NCBI GenBank assembly: GCA_013115125.1
Contig: JABANN010000011.1
Span: forward strand, 89,630-153,629
Reading direction: 5' to 3'
DNA: 64,000 nucleotides
From: Perkinsus olseni
Lineage: Eukaryota > Perkinsozoa > Perkinsida
The notes beneath the pieces are model-generated. The model saw only the letters and a program-made list of their open reading frames with translations, did not search any database and had not been told where the DNA came from. This document shows positions 11,368-22,614 of the stretch, in pieces (the first letter of the stretch is position 1; the number at the start of each line of letters is the position of its first letter). Position numbers and translations under genes: made by a program.

Positions 11368-14300
11368 CTAATGGCACCGGCGTCGCCGTTTGTTCTTGAT
11401 CTCTTCCGTTGAGATCCATCCCTGTGGTGGCGGAGCGCCTATCAAATTGAAATCCCTGAAAAACATGAATAGCAGAAAACGTATCAGGCCGCTGCCGTTG
11501 CGAGCACACCTGTCGAATTTTCCGGCCCCACCGTCATAGGACCAGAAGAGCGGCTCTCCCTCGGTGATGATCTCCCCTCGTTTACGCTGCAGCCAGAAAC
11601 CCTGAAACAAAAAACGTCCTTTTGAGCGCAAACTGGAGCATGCCCGACCCTCAGCAATTGCCCTTCATCCGAAGAGTGGCCAGAAGAAGATCTCGACAGT
11701 CTAACTTCGCAGTGCCGCGGCTCCAGCTTGCAATACTCCACCCTCTCGTGGTTGACCGTCGGTCCTATGCTCCACATCTTGGACGTGGGGTCCGCGTATT
11801 GCGCCCTGAACGAACGGCGTGCGTTAACGGACGATTAACACATAGGGCGCATCGGCTCCGGTAAGACACTTCTTCTCTCTTAGCGCGATAGCTAGGTTCC
11901 CGACTCACAATTTACCCGTTAACAAAGTAGTTGTCCTTAGTTTCTATCATTTTCATGGTGGAAAACAGGTCCCACACGAAGTTGGAGTTCGGTATCTCTG
12001 CCACGTACCTGAGGAATCTCATAGTGATACTGATTTTCAAAACCTGATTAAAGTCCCTCGCATCCGCCCCGATCGGCGGTCACAGCGCTGCCACCCAATG
12101 AATTCCCACCTGTTGTCGTCGGTGTGAACGTTCTCACTGGACGCTTCCATTTGCATGGCCTCTTCTCGAGTCAACACTGAGCCTGCGAGTCGTAGGATTC
12201 CCCGATGCGCGGGCCACAACATCAGACCCACTCACCGGCATAGACCAGTATCACATCCTCTTCGAGACCCTGGCGAATCTGATCGTCGGTCGGCCAGTCC
12301 TGCGCTGCTATCAAGTGCCAGCCGCCATAGTGCTCATCTTCGACGGCCTTCACAAACTGCCTTGCTCGCCCCAGGCAACGGCACTGCAGCTCTGTGAACC
12401 CAAGGTTGAGAGTACCGGCGAGTACAGCCTCCCTACCTAGTAAGCTCAACTCGAGGTACTTCTTGGTGAAGGTCTCGATGTAAAAACGCTCGCTGAGGAC
12501 CATCGACTTATTCTGGGCTTCTATGTGGGCCTGGTGCTTCCTTCAGAGACAAACAGTGAGCGCCGAGCAAGTCTGTTCAACGGTCTCACTGTTGCCGAAG
12601 ATACTCCTTGAAAATGTGAGACGGCAGACCTTTCCCCTCGCGGTCATCAAACCTGAGCCAACCCCTTTACAGTCGGAAGGCTCGCGGAGCGGAGGCTTAC
12701 TCTCCCGAGTGGAACGCATCGCCGAAGAGAACGGCGTCTGAGAGAGAGCGCTTCTTATGAGGAGGTGCTCGGTGAATCTAATCGCCATCAGCACATATCG
12801 AAAGCGACTGCGCGGGAGTAGGCGCCCACTATTTTCTCGTAGTCCTGCTTCCGAGGACAGTTCCAGGGCTGTATAGCGTTTCGCTCGAGCCAGCTGAACT
12901 TGGGAGCTCTGTCCCGCTCGTCCGAAGTCAGCTGAGAATGACAGCGGATCAGAGGTGAAAACGCTCCCATCCCTTCTGCAAAGTAGCGGTGCAACGAGTG
13001 AAGCCTCACTCGACGAGCCATCAATTCTCTGAGCCACTCGGAGATAGGCCGCCCATGCTCGTCTCGAGTCGCCAACTGCTTGGAAGTCACGGGAGTTTCG
13101 TCGGTAACACTCATGTCTAACGAAGCATCGGGAGCCGCATGACCGCGCGCCACAAAAACAGGATGACGCTACTCTCGACGGACTTCTCCTCGGCACTGAC
13201 TGTGGGCTCACTGCTGGTTTCCTTCACCGACCCTTCCGCCCCCGACTCAGAGACCGTGGACGCGTCTCCGACGACGGAACTAGCACTCCTGAAATATGCA
13301 TGGAAAGCCACAGCTGAGAGACAAGCCGATGCGGCTCACTGCGATGGTCTCAAATGGGCCACTGGAAGCTGCTCCTTCTCGAGGAAGTAGACCATGTACG
13401 GTGCTGTGATCGCTTCCTGATCGTCGGCGTGACGCTATGCGGTGATGCGTTCAATCCCGCTATAGAGGGATCGACGTCGTGCTCACCCCTTTGAGAACAT
13501 GCGTCAGAACAGCAGGTGTCCAGGAGGGACCTCTAACCGGGATCCTAGCCCACACAACGGACGGCGCCTAGGAATACTGCCTGAGCCCAAGGCTATCGTC
13601 GGAAGGCCAGCCCACCTTCAACGCCGTCTCCAGCTCTGCGTCGTCCCCTTCGGTGGCACGTGTTTGCGGAGCCTCGAGAAGCATGGCGGTAAAGTTCCGC
13701 ATAGGACCGCAGTTTCCGAGTCGCCCTCGAGCTGCGGCCCACGAATCGCTGCCTTTGAAGGGCCTCTCAGTAGCCTGTACAGCGGTGACTCCGGTCCCAA
13801 TGGAGCCCAGCAAGTATCCCACCCTATCAGCCTTCCTCGGTCGGCCGATGCCTCTCGACGACTCCACCTTCCTCCGCTTCACTTTGTGTTGTGCCTCATC
13901 ATCGCTGCTAATTCGGCCATCGCGGTCCTAATCATCGCACGAAAATGTTTGTACTGGTGATGGAGTCAGCAGAGTGTAAGCACGGGAGGCAACAACCACT
14001 GGTTGTCGACGAGATACTCCGGCGAAATTATACGGTTGCTACTGTTCTTACGACTTTCGCCACGAGGTCGTCATACTCCTTCTGCCAATCTTTCAAGTCT
14101 TCTCGAATGTTGTGGTATCTGACACCGCTTGCCATGGGCTGCGCAGCACTACAACAACCACGACCCACTGTGCCTTGGCATCATCAGGCAGAACTTCAAG
14201 TACAGGTACATCAGGATCCGCGAATAATGAACGTGCCATGGCCCAAACGCCTCGAGGCTTCGAGTACTGAAGCACAAACGGCTGCAGCTCACGAGTTCTT

Positions 14301-15605
14301 ATTTGAGTTAGATGCGTCCGTCGGCGCCCCACATTGAACACCTCATTACTCGTAAAGCTCACTTCTCATCTTACATATCGCCCCCGTGAGAACTACGGCA
14401 GCGAAAAGCTGACTTTGTCTCCATCGCATCCACCATCGGCGAGACGCTAGACACCGGAGCATCCGCCCACAGAATCACGCAGAGACGAAGGAAAAGAAGA
14501 TGCTCCAATCATCATGAGTTGAACCAAACCCCGTTACACTCTCTCCGAATGCACTTGAGCACTACATTCCAACAGCTCCACCCCACGTGCAGCTCTACTC
14601 ACATGTTTCCTCGCCATGATCTCATCCCATCCCAGCAGCTGCTTGGTACTGCTTGCGGCGAAGTGAAGCCGTTCCCACTCCAGCTTCTGTTAGGGCATTT
14701 CACTGAGTGCCAATTCGACGACCTACCTCATTCTGCAATTTCGTCGCAGCCATCGCTATAACTACACGCTTATCATCGCGATCATGGCGGAAGTCAAATC
14801 CAACTGCGATGAGGATGGTCGCCAAGGGAGATATCGAGCAGGAGCAGTACCAATGATGATCGGATATGAGACATTCTTCCGAGCCCCGCACCACAGTAGA
14901 GGACTCTTCAAAATCAACACCCCTTCCTCCCCATCCCTCTGGCTCTCCAAGACTACAAAAAGAGCCTCAGCGATGAAGAGACCACAAACACCTACGCAGA
15001 TTTCTGGGATACCTCCATTCGATCTCACAGTCCATTCTAGCCCGGCAGTCGAAGCAGTAATAGTTGACCATTAAAAATTCGGTATCATACCTAGACGGAA
15101 TGCAGAGGGTCAGCGCCGGCGAGCGCCAACTACTCACACGCCAATTCTCAGCGAGGGATCTTCGCACTTCCTATGCACCCAAGTATCGCAGCCAGCGCAA
15201 CCTAGAAGGTCCTCTCGCTGCTGGTCGCCGAGAGATGTCTCCCCTACCCATAAAAGGATCGGACTCATCCACTGGTGGCTCGTCAACTTCGTAGCCCAAT
15301 CCGCAGCCGGGGCAAAAGCATCCAAGTTGTGAATAAAACTGTTCCAGGCACATCCCTGACCATCAGTAAAGATTTCCGACAATGTCGGAGCGCAGCAATC
15401 AGATCATGGATAGAGAGCCTTGGGAACCTCCGCTAGCTGAGTGTCGGAAATAAACACTCGAACGTTGGCGTGAGGAGGCAACCTTCGGCCGCCACTTGTA
15501 TGAGGCTGGAACCAAGTTCAAGTTCAGGCCGTCATAGAGGCAACCGGCGATGTCCCAGTCGGACAATGTCGAACAGTCTGACCTTCGACAGTGCCCAAAT
15601 ATCAT
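11368..15605 (-). CDS. PHD-finger protein with SET-like C terminus (putative histone lysine methyltransferase)
   Basis: Multi-exon chromatin-type gene. Near 15330-15170 a 46-nt intron (GTAGGG...C TTCTAG) joins CFCPGCGLGYEVDEPPVDES to DPFMGCAGCDTWVHRKCE. Together they give a PHD finger (C-x-C-x2-C ... C-x2-C-D-x-W-V-H-x3-C) that would bind histone tails. Near 13850 lies RGIGRPRKAD, an AT-hook-like motif. The C-terminal exons contain GPTVNHERVEYCKLEP and, further on, RGEIITEGEPLFWSYDG, which resemble the N-H-S..C and I..GE.L...Y parts of a SET methyltransferase domain. The protein ends at 11368 in a basic tail (EIKNKRRRRCH) after an intron ending TTTTTCAG. PHD is clear; SET is a weaker match. 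Many intermediate exons (12.0-14.4 kb) are open but not all phased. The 5' end is unresolved and may include an exon at 16319-16530. Confidence 0.5.
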
Positions 15606-15634
15606 TTCCGATACCCTTGTTCTTACTTCATGCC

Positions 15635-16069
15635 ATTTCCGGCCCCTTTACGGTGACTTAGTGCCGTGTCCGGCCCCTTTACGGTGACTTAGTGCCGTGT
15701 CCGGCCCCTTTACGGTGACTTAGTGCCGTGTCCGGCCCCTTTACGGTGACTTAGTGCCGTGTCCGGCCCCTTTACGGTGACTTAGTGCCGTGTCCGGCCC
15801 CTTTACGGTGACTTAGTGCCGTGTCCGGCCCCTTTACGGTGACTTAGTGCCGTGTCCGGCCCCTTTACGGTGACTTAGTGCCGTGTCCGGCCCCTTNNNN
15901 NNNNNNNNNNNNNNNNNNNNNNNNNNNNNNNNNNNNNNNNNNNNNNNNNNNNNNNNNNNNNNNNNNNNNNNNNNNNNNNNNNNNNNNNNNNNNNTGTCCG
16001 GCCCCTTTACGGTGACTTAGTGCCGTGTCCGGCCCCTTTACGGTGACTTAGTGCCGTGTCCGGCCCCTT
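15635..16069. repeat. 31-bp tandem array with assembly gap
   Basis: Unit GTGCCGTGTCCGGCCCCTTT + ACGGTGACTTA repeats with exact 31-bp period from 15661 (starts 15661, 15692, 15723, 15754, 15785, 15816, 15847, 15878) and again after the gap to 16069. Internal copies look identical, while the first (15635-15660) has diverged. Homogeneity implies recent expansion or gene conversion; the true length is unknown because of the gap. It may lie in a long first intron of the PHD/SET-like gene. Confidence 0.95.
15897..15994. other. assembly gap (98 N)
   Basis: Run of 98 undetermined bases inside the 31-bp array, so the copy number is not known. Confidence 1.
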
Positions 16070-16318
16070 CGCAGGTACTACGTAGACCACTACCGAGATA
16101 CAGATAACTCGCCGCGTCAGTTCGACTACCCTATAATTCCGGCCCTAGCACTAAAACCGCTGATATTACCGCAACACTTCCTGCTCTTATAGGTCGAGTC
16201 CACCACAGCACTACGGGAGCATCTCGGGTTCCAACACTTCTCCGTCCCTTTAGCCGGACACTTGGACTGAGTGAAACTCGATCATCGGGGTAATGTGACT
16301 CGTCGAAAACTCACCCAG

Positions 16319-16530
16319 TCAGCAATTTGCTTGACCGTTGGCTCCAATTGACCATTGGCTATGGGATCTTCACCGTTGGCAACCTTTTCACCATCGTCGT
16401 GGGAATCCTCTTTCTTCTCCGTCGTCTCCACCTTTTCCTCAATTTTCTCAGCGACCTCAGTAGCAAGCAGCTCCTCTATTTGTTGACCCTCCATGGTCAG
16501 GTCCCCATCTGAATTCACCGCCGGCGGCAT
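16319..16530 (-). CDS. Glu-rich first exon, possibly of the PHD/SET-like gene
   Basis: ATG at 16530 opens an acidic stretch (MPPAVNSDGDLTMEGQQIEE, later KIEEKVETTEKKEDSHDDGE) of about 70 codons ending at a GTGAGT donor near 16318 (after IADW). Only the 31-bp array and unremarkable DNA follow before the next minus-strand exons at about 15.6 kb. It may therefore be the 5' exon of the PHD/SET-like gene with the array in its intron. It could equally be a separate small gene. No domain recognised. Confidence 0.35.
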
Positions 16531-16748
16531 GCAGCAAATGCAGGGAGATCTCCTGGGCGCAGTAGATTCACTTCGCTTTCAAAAAGTCGTCCCAACAGCG
16601 AGGATACCGGAGCCTACTAGGATGTCAGCGCTTGTCCCATATTCGTTTTGTACGCCACTCACCCTTAGACGAATACATGATAGTTGACAACTAACGCAAC
16701 ATGCCGCATCCCGAAACAAAACGGCTCGTGAAAAAAAGACACCGCAAT

Positions 16749-18555
16749 TCATGAGTGAGGGAGGAGTACTGCCGCCTCCTGTCCAAGACGCTGCTGACAA
16801 TATCGAAGCAGGTCGTGGAGCTTCCCGGGATTGATCCCTGCACCGGACGGTACGACTGATTCCATCGGAGCGAGCACCCACCCATTCCCTCGAGTTGTGC
16901 CACCAGATTGGAGAGGTACTCAATGGAAGGACCGTTTTGGCCCACTCCAGAGCAGATCAACCTGAAATAACAGCGTTGTGACCACAGAGCCGACAGTAGA
17001 ACAATACCGCAAAAGTATGAGTGAAACCATCAGCTCGGACGCATGGCTTGCTCAGCGACTTGGATCACAATAAATGATCAGCACTACGCCATATCTCCAG
17101 GATTGAGCTCAGTCGTATGATGGCATTAATATCTCACCGATATCCGCTCCAGACCAACAACCACCGTACGATCCAGCAAATGCGTTAGCCGGACCCGGCG
17201 CTCAGCAGTGATGGACAAATCCGTTCCCTGCCTCGTCTTTTCCTCGTCACTGATGTCCCCCGTGTAGTTGTCAGCAGACCTATTCACGACATACGTATAA
17301 CAGGGAATCTCCTCGCCTTGCGCAACCACAATGACCCCTGAATCAACCGATAGATTCCGAATCATCCAACCACAACCAGACCCACTCTCCCGTGTGTAAG
17401 CTCCCATAACGAGCTCACGACGGTCTATTCTCTGGAGAGTGTCCGCGAGCTGAGCTTGGTCCAGTTGCAAGACCATACCCTCGCACTCGCCATCGGGGCA
17501 CCGCAGGAGGCCTGACCACCAACTCACTGCCTACCGCTAACAATGAGTACCAAGGGAGAACAGAAACGCACGTGTCTAATTCTCCTCGAGACCCCCAGTT
17601 CTGCCACTAGTTTTTTTGCGCTTTGAACCGTGCTAACACATATAGTGCTGAGATCATTCCCGCGCGAGCAGAGCCTCCACGAATAAAGTTACGTCGAAGG
17701 CGACTCGACGTTGAGATTTCTAATCTAATTATACCAATCTAATAAGGGCCAAGGACCGGAGGACCGTAAGTTACGGCCGTCCGCATCTTAACGTGCCTGG
17801 CACACACCGTAAAGGCAGGCATGGTCGCTGTGCGGGATGTCTCAAAACTATCACCGAGTGTGATATATCCCCGGCAACTAAAGCCGGACTCGATATGCAG
17901 TCTGCCTCACCAGAAATATTCGTAATAGAAAATTGTGATTCAAACGTTGCACAGCGAGTGCTCGGGAATGGCACTTAATGCATTCCGACTGCATTATGGT
18001 GCAGACCGTATCGCGGAGTGTCGTTTGTACGCGAAGTATTTTCTGATTGCTAGGGAAGTGTTCCAACCTACGCGGCGTAGGTTTGGGCCACACTAGGTTT
18101 GGAAGCTTGCGCACGCACGCAGGCGAGCTCGTCACAAAGACAAATAGTCACACCATGCAACAGCAGCCCGGCTAGCGCACCGACGCAGTGCCACTCCAGT
18201 GGACCGTTGTGCAGCTGTCTCGGCGTAAATCATCGTCGGTTAGCGCGATGAGAGCGATGCATCATAAACGGGATTAAAGGGAATCTCCGGCGGTAACGGA
18301 GCGTCGACTCTACCACTCATAACCGCCCGACCGGCTATATAGACCCAGTGACTCGGGAGCAGAAGCACCTCGCCCCTTACCCATGCACAAACCGGGCTTC
18401 TCTCGAGTACCCCGATATATGAACGATTTGATGCACATCTCTCGGCTATAGCCCTTGAGGGTGCCAGGAAGGACTCGCTCGACGCCGGGTATCGAAGAGG
18501 CATCCCACATGAGGGAAGCATAGGCGAACACATGGTTAATGTCCGGAGAAGCCAT
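16749..18555 (-). CDS. ChaC-type gamma-glutamylcyclotransferase
   Basis: Likely cleaves glutathione or gamma-glutamyl peptides to 5-oxoproline in the cytosol. Exon 1 (18555-18381) reads MASPDINHVFAYASLMWD then GTLKGYSREMCIKSFIYRGT and REKPGLCMG, matching the YGSL(M/V)W, GY.R..C..S..RGT and PGL blocks of ChaC. After an intron of about 870 nt, exon 2 (from 17511) continues LLRCPDGECEGMVLQL and LQRIDRRELVMGAYTRE (the L..RE..GAY block), then NYTGDISDEEK. The 3' exons give GVGQNGPSIEYLSNLVAQLE and, across a 44-nt intron, GINPGKLHDLLRYCQQRLG, ending at 16749. This is the family's full order of blocks. The substrate-binding YGSL loop reads YASL here. The splice between exon 2 and the GVGQNG exon is not certain (only a GTCC donor gives the right phase). 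The 870-nt intron holds nothing recognisable. Confidence 0.75.
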
Positions 18556-18728
18556 ACTGTGGAAGTTTAGAAGCGACGCAAACGATTATGCGCGGGGAAT
18601 GCGGATATTGGGAAATATTCACTCATAATCGTCGGCGCAATTTGACTCCGATCGAAGCTTTGACATGAAAGTCCTCAAACTTTGGCACAGGCGGCTTATC
18701 GTCTCAGGGTTACCATGTACCACCCCGA

Positions 18729-19839
18729 TCACAAATGGTGTGCTTCCGCGCTCCTCTCAATCTGCGTCCTCAGAACTTCAGGATACAGCCTTCTTGAAAC
18801 AGTACGAGGATCAGTCTTCGACGTAAGACACGTCACGCAACCGACGGGCAGAAACTGCCGAGAGTCGCTCTTTGGATCGTTGTTTGCGACAGCAGCCCTT
18901 CTAATAAACTCCATTGACGCTGGAAACTGCCCTTTCCTCAGGAAATAGGCGATGAAATAGCTCCCGACGGAGACTGGCTGAACCAAAAACGATATAAAGT
19001 GAGATCCTTTAACGAAGCTGAGAACAATGAACCCGCGCATCAGGAGTCCTTGCTGCTGTGTTGTCGAGAACTGTCCTGCAGTGGTAGTCGAAGTGATCAC
19101 CTTTCCGTGAGGTGAGCAGCTATTCGCCACTGTCAAACGGAAGGCGCTTCTGGAAAAGGTACATCACCGTCCACGAGGACTCGCAGGCGTGCGGCTGCCA
19201 AGACGTTGAGATCGAGTGAGACGAATCTTAGCAGGCCGCCCTCGGTTATGAGCATTCTACGCTTTAGCCGGGTATCTTTTTCGTGGCGCGTGACGGGTCC
19301 TGTAACCCCGCGGGAGGTCTCACGAGGTCTCGATAGCGACCAGTGCTACGGCGGACGGAGGATCCACTCCCAGGAGCTGATGCAAACCCCGGACTGTGAG
19401 TCGCCTATCTCGGAGATCAAGCACGCGTTCTGCTTGCATGCGCACGGAAATACGCGGAGAACCCCACAATATAGTTCTCCTTGATATCTTTTTTCAATGA
19501 TCTTGAATTTGTCTCTTCAATCTTTTTTCGCTTTTTGGGAAAATATCTTTTTTTCTGTAATGATCCAGGACCGACATCCATGCTGGTGACAATAGGGTCT
19601 GCGCCGCAGACCGTCTGCCTGAGCATGTATCAGCTTTTCAGGTTCGAGTCTCCTCGGTGTGACCGACAGAGAACTATTACATTCTGCCTCGTTCCACCGA
19701 CTCTTCGGTAGAAACATTCGGTCCAAGAGCTCATTCCCGCGCTTAGTTTATCCTCTCCTAGGTCGCTCAGTGAACACTTGCGAAACCATCCCCCGGCCTG
19801 CAACGAGAACATCAACACACGCTGCTTTCGCGTGAGCAA
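18729..19839 (-). CDS. hypothetical multi-exon gene
   Basis: Several adjacent minus-strand frames look coding: a basic segment near 19430-19600 (KKRYFPKKRKKIEETNSRS), GGLLRFVSLDLNVLAAARLR with VLVDGDVPFPEAPSV near 19150-19260, and a 3' stretch RKGQFPASMEFIRRAAVANN running to a stop at 18729. They are separated by plausible short introns. I recognise no family. The 3' part has a mildly hydrophobic segment (SFLVQPVSVGSYFIAYFL) that might be membrane-associated. Strand and region are reasonably supported; exon ends are not. Confidence 0.35.
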
Positions 19840-19899
19840 TGATGGGCAATATGCCGTTCATGCTTTAATAATCGACTCGCAGTAATTGGCGGCCCGTCG

Positions 19900-21782
19900 A
19901 ACCAGTGCGGCCTTCGGAACTCACCTCAACCTCCACGACCACGACAACGACAACGACAAACACCGCCGCTACCAGAACTATCCCTACAGTCACTTCGACT
20001 ACTACCTCTTCTTCGTCGCCTGATTTTGACGAGAGCGACCTGAAGGGGTCTGCCGTAAAGTCGAAGGCCCGCGGTTCTGCCGCAGTGGCAGTCAGGTCAG
20101 TTTCCTTATCGTCTTCCTCGTAGCGCCCCCCGGATCGATGGCTCACTTGTGCTGAGGGTCGCTCCGCGGATTTCGGATGTGAAATCCCCTCGCCAGTTAC
20201 GGATCGGACCCAGTCTACAACAACATCGTAGTGGTGAGGGGACGCGATGCCCGAAGAGATCGGGTAGGCTCGGATTTGAGTGCATTCATCACTTTGTCTG
20301 CATAGTACCATCAATATTGTGAAGGGAGTTGCAGAGACGACCCTGAGTGCTGTTCAACGGTGTACTCCAATAGAAGGTGACCGTTCCTCGTCACGGCCCT
20401 GTGGCGATGAATCTATCGTCAGGTCCAACCAGGTGTACTCGGAAATGGCACAGGACTTCCGAGCGTTGATGAACTCGGCGATCGAGGAACGGCGCTCCCG
20501 TCACCAGAGGGCAGAGCCCGCCCACGGGCTCCGGCCTATGACGACGCCGACGCCGGAACTCATAGTGGTGGCGGCCCCTACCAGCTCTAGTTCCACTACG
20601 GGGTCATCAACAACTGCATCGACCTCGACCTCCATCACCGCCACCACACCTGAAACGAACGAATATGAAGGGCATCACCGAAAGTGGGAAGGGAAGAGCT
20701 AGTGTGCACCGTGTCACCGTCTCATTTCAGACGTCAACAACATCATCGTCATCATGAGCCCAAGCCGAGTGCAGGACAGGGAGACCTCGGAGAATCTCTC
20801 GGGTACGGCAACGGTAGCGAATTGGCGATGCTCATTGAGCATAGCCAATCTGAGTATAGATCTATGACCTCGCCCAGTTCCCGGAATAGTGTTGGCTACG
20901 GTTAGGTACAATTACGCCTTCGACTTCACGTTTGACGAGCCTGAGAAGCAGAACGAAGAGAACGATGACCCCGGGGGAACGAATCTTCGTGGGAAAGCTG
21001 GCGAGAGTGGTCGTGTTGGACGCCGCGAGCCTGAAAAACCGGAGGAATTGCCCGATCGGAAACATCCTGTGACGGACAGTTACAGTGGCATAGGGAGTCT
21101 GCAGCGAAGGCGAGAGACCGAGCCGTATCCGCCCAGTGAGCCTCTTGCGGGTTCCGAGCCATCGGTTGATGAATCTCCTGAAACCGCCGATGAGGAGCTT
21201 GGTGAGGATCTCGTGGGTGAAGAAGAGGATGGAGTAGCGGAGGAAGACCTCCCATTGACCGACGCGAGAGGGGAGTCTACGAAGGAGGCAGCTTATGACG
21301 TCTGGTCCCCACACTCGGCGGAACTCGCCATTGAACAGACGAAGCCGACGAATCTTCCCGGCCGTCCTCTGGAGAACAACCGGGCTAAGCCTCCGAAGTC
21401 GAACGATGATAGCCCTCTTTCTTCCATCGCAGCGTCAGAATCCGATCCGACCGCGGAAACTTTGGAGTCCAGGCCACTGTTCAGTGGAGTGAACCCTACC
21501 GAGAGTACTATTCCCGAAAGCGATGATGACGGTTATACCGAGACCGTCGAGGAGGTAGGTAAGGAGGACACTCGACGGACCTTTGGTGGCGAAGAGCCGT
21601 ACTCCGAAACCGTAGAGGAGGTTGGCCGACCTGAGACTAGGAAAACTTTTGGAGATCGGCTCGATGTGAAAGAGTTGGAGAAACTCGCAGACGAGGAGCC
21701 GTCGGAGCAGGAGGTGTTAGAAGCTTTCAAGTCAGCAGGACTGGAAGAGGCGTTCTCGACAGCGAGTAAAGGAGAAGGATGA
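19900..21782 (+). CDS. acidic Ser/Thr-rich protein with short internal repeat
   Basis: Plus-strand coding stretches at about 19905-20110, 20430-20700 and 20900-21782 share the same low-complexity character: poly-Thr/Ser runs first (STTTTTTTTNTAATRT, TTGSSTTASTSTSITATT), then a long Glu/Asp/Pro-rich exon ending at a stop at 21780-21782. Near 21530-21660 a repeat occurs twice: YTETVEEVGKEDTRRTFGG and YSETVEEVGRPETRKTFGD. Probable introns (for example a GTCAG donor near 20095) separate the blocks. The start is not fixed. No family recognised; likely largely disordered. The last exon is the best supported. Confidence 0.45.
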
Positions 21783-22614
21783 TGCGGCCCTTACACGCTC
21801 TATGAGCGACTCACAGCATCATTGATGCATCACGACCGTGATAATCACGGCACTGTTCAACCGCTTCATGCGTAGCCTTCATCAGCTTGTTAAACTTACT
21901 ATCCCACATTGCCGAGTTGCATCAGTCAGTCAAACCGCGAGGTAGAGATTCTCAACTGAGCGCGAGGGTACTTGTCCGTCCGAGGCATGTTAAGCCCTCT
22001 AGTTACACGCCTCAGTGGCTTCGGAGGGCTTTTGAACTCCGTGTAGCCGCGCTACCGTACAGAGACTGAACACGACAGAGGAACCTTCCGATAACCATTC
22101 ATAAGAACGCTCTTAATACGAGCAGGTTTTCCTCTTAATAGAACAACGCGAAGAGGATAATGAGGCGTAGATGTCTACCGCTGCCCTGTTCGGTAAGAGG
22201 GCAGGAGTGCCATCGACTGCATCTATCCCGCTCCACCTAGCTCTGGGTGATGGCAAATTCATTCGTGGAGTGGTCCTTGCATCTGTTCAGTTTTAGTAAA
22301 ACGCGAATACAGTCATTCAGAATCGAGAAAAATTATGACCAGTATTGGCAAGTATACACGCCCATGCTCATTGGACGGACTCAAAGCGGAAAGTGGACAC
22401 TGTAAGGCTGGCTCCTCTGCCCTCCACGTCAGAGACCAGCTCACTTGATCCATACCTACAAGGGCGGCAATCACATCATCGGACACTCCCTAGAGCCCTA
22501 CTCGCTCGGATGCAAACTCTGCGACGACGTTACTTCCGATGCTCGTGGGCTTGTGACGACCGTGTCCGTCTGCGGAGGAATTACCCCACACAGCCCCGAC
22601 TGGACGGTCAAACT
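21783..22614. other. spacer containing a dispersed repeat copy
   Basis: Separates the acidic gene (+) from the 3' end of the SFI1-like gene (-). About 21845-22180 is a diverged copy of a sequence also found at 28434-28700. The rest (to about 22600) may hold further 3' exons of the SFI1-like gene that I could not phase. Confidence 0.4.
21845..22180. repeat. dispersed repeat, copy 1
   Basis: Shares blocks with 28434-28700: CCGCTTCATGCGTAG, then a GTACAGAGACTGAACACGACAGAG/GTACACAGAATGAACGCAACAGATG type block, GAACCTTCCGATA and TTTTCCTCTTRATAG. Overall divergence is substantial, with indels. No coding capacity or terminal repeats were seen, so the family is unknown. Confidence 0.6.

Noticed and set aside
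15635-16069. Regular repeats suggesting a CRISPR array
   Set aside because: Units are contiguous with no unique spacers, and the context is eukaryotic.
17793-18135. Short frames inside the ChaC long intron as a nested gene
   Set aside because: Low quality on both strands with no recognisable domain.
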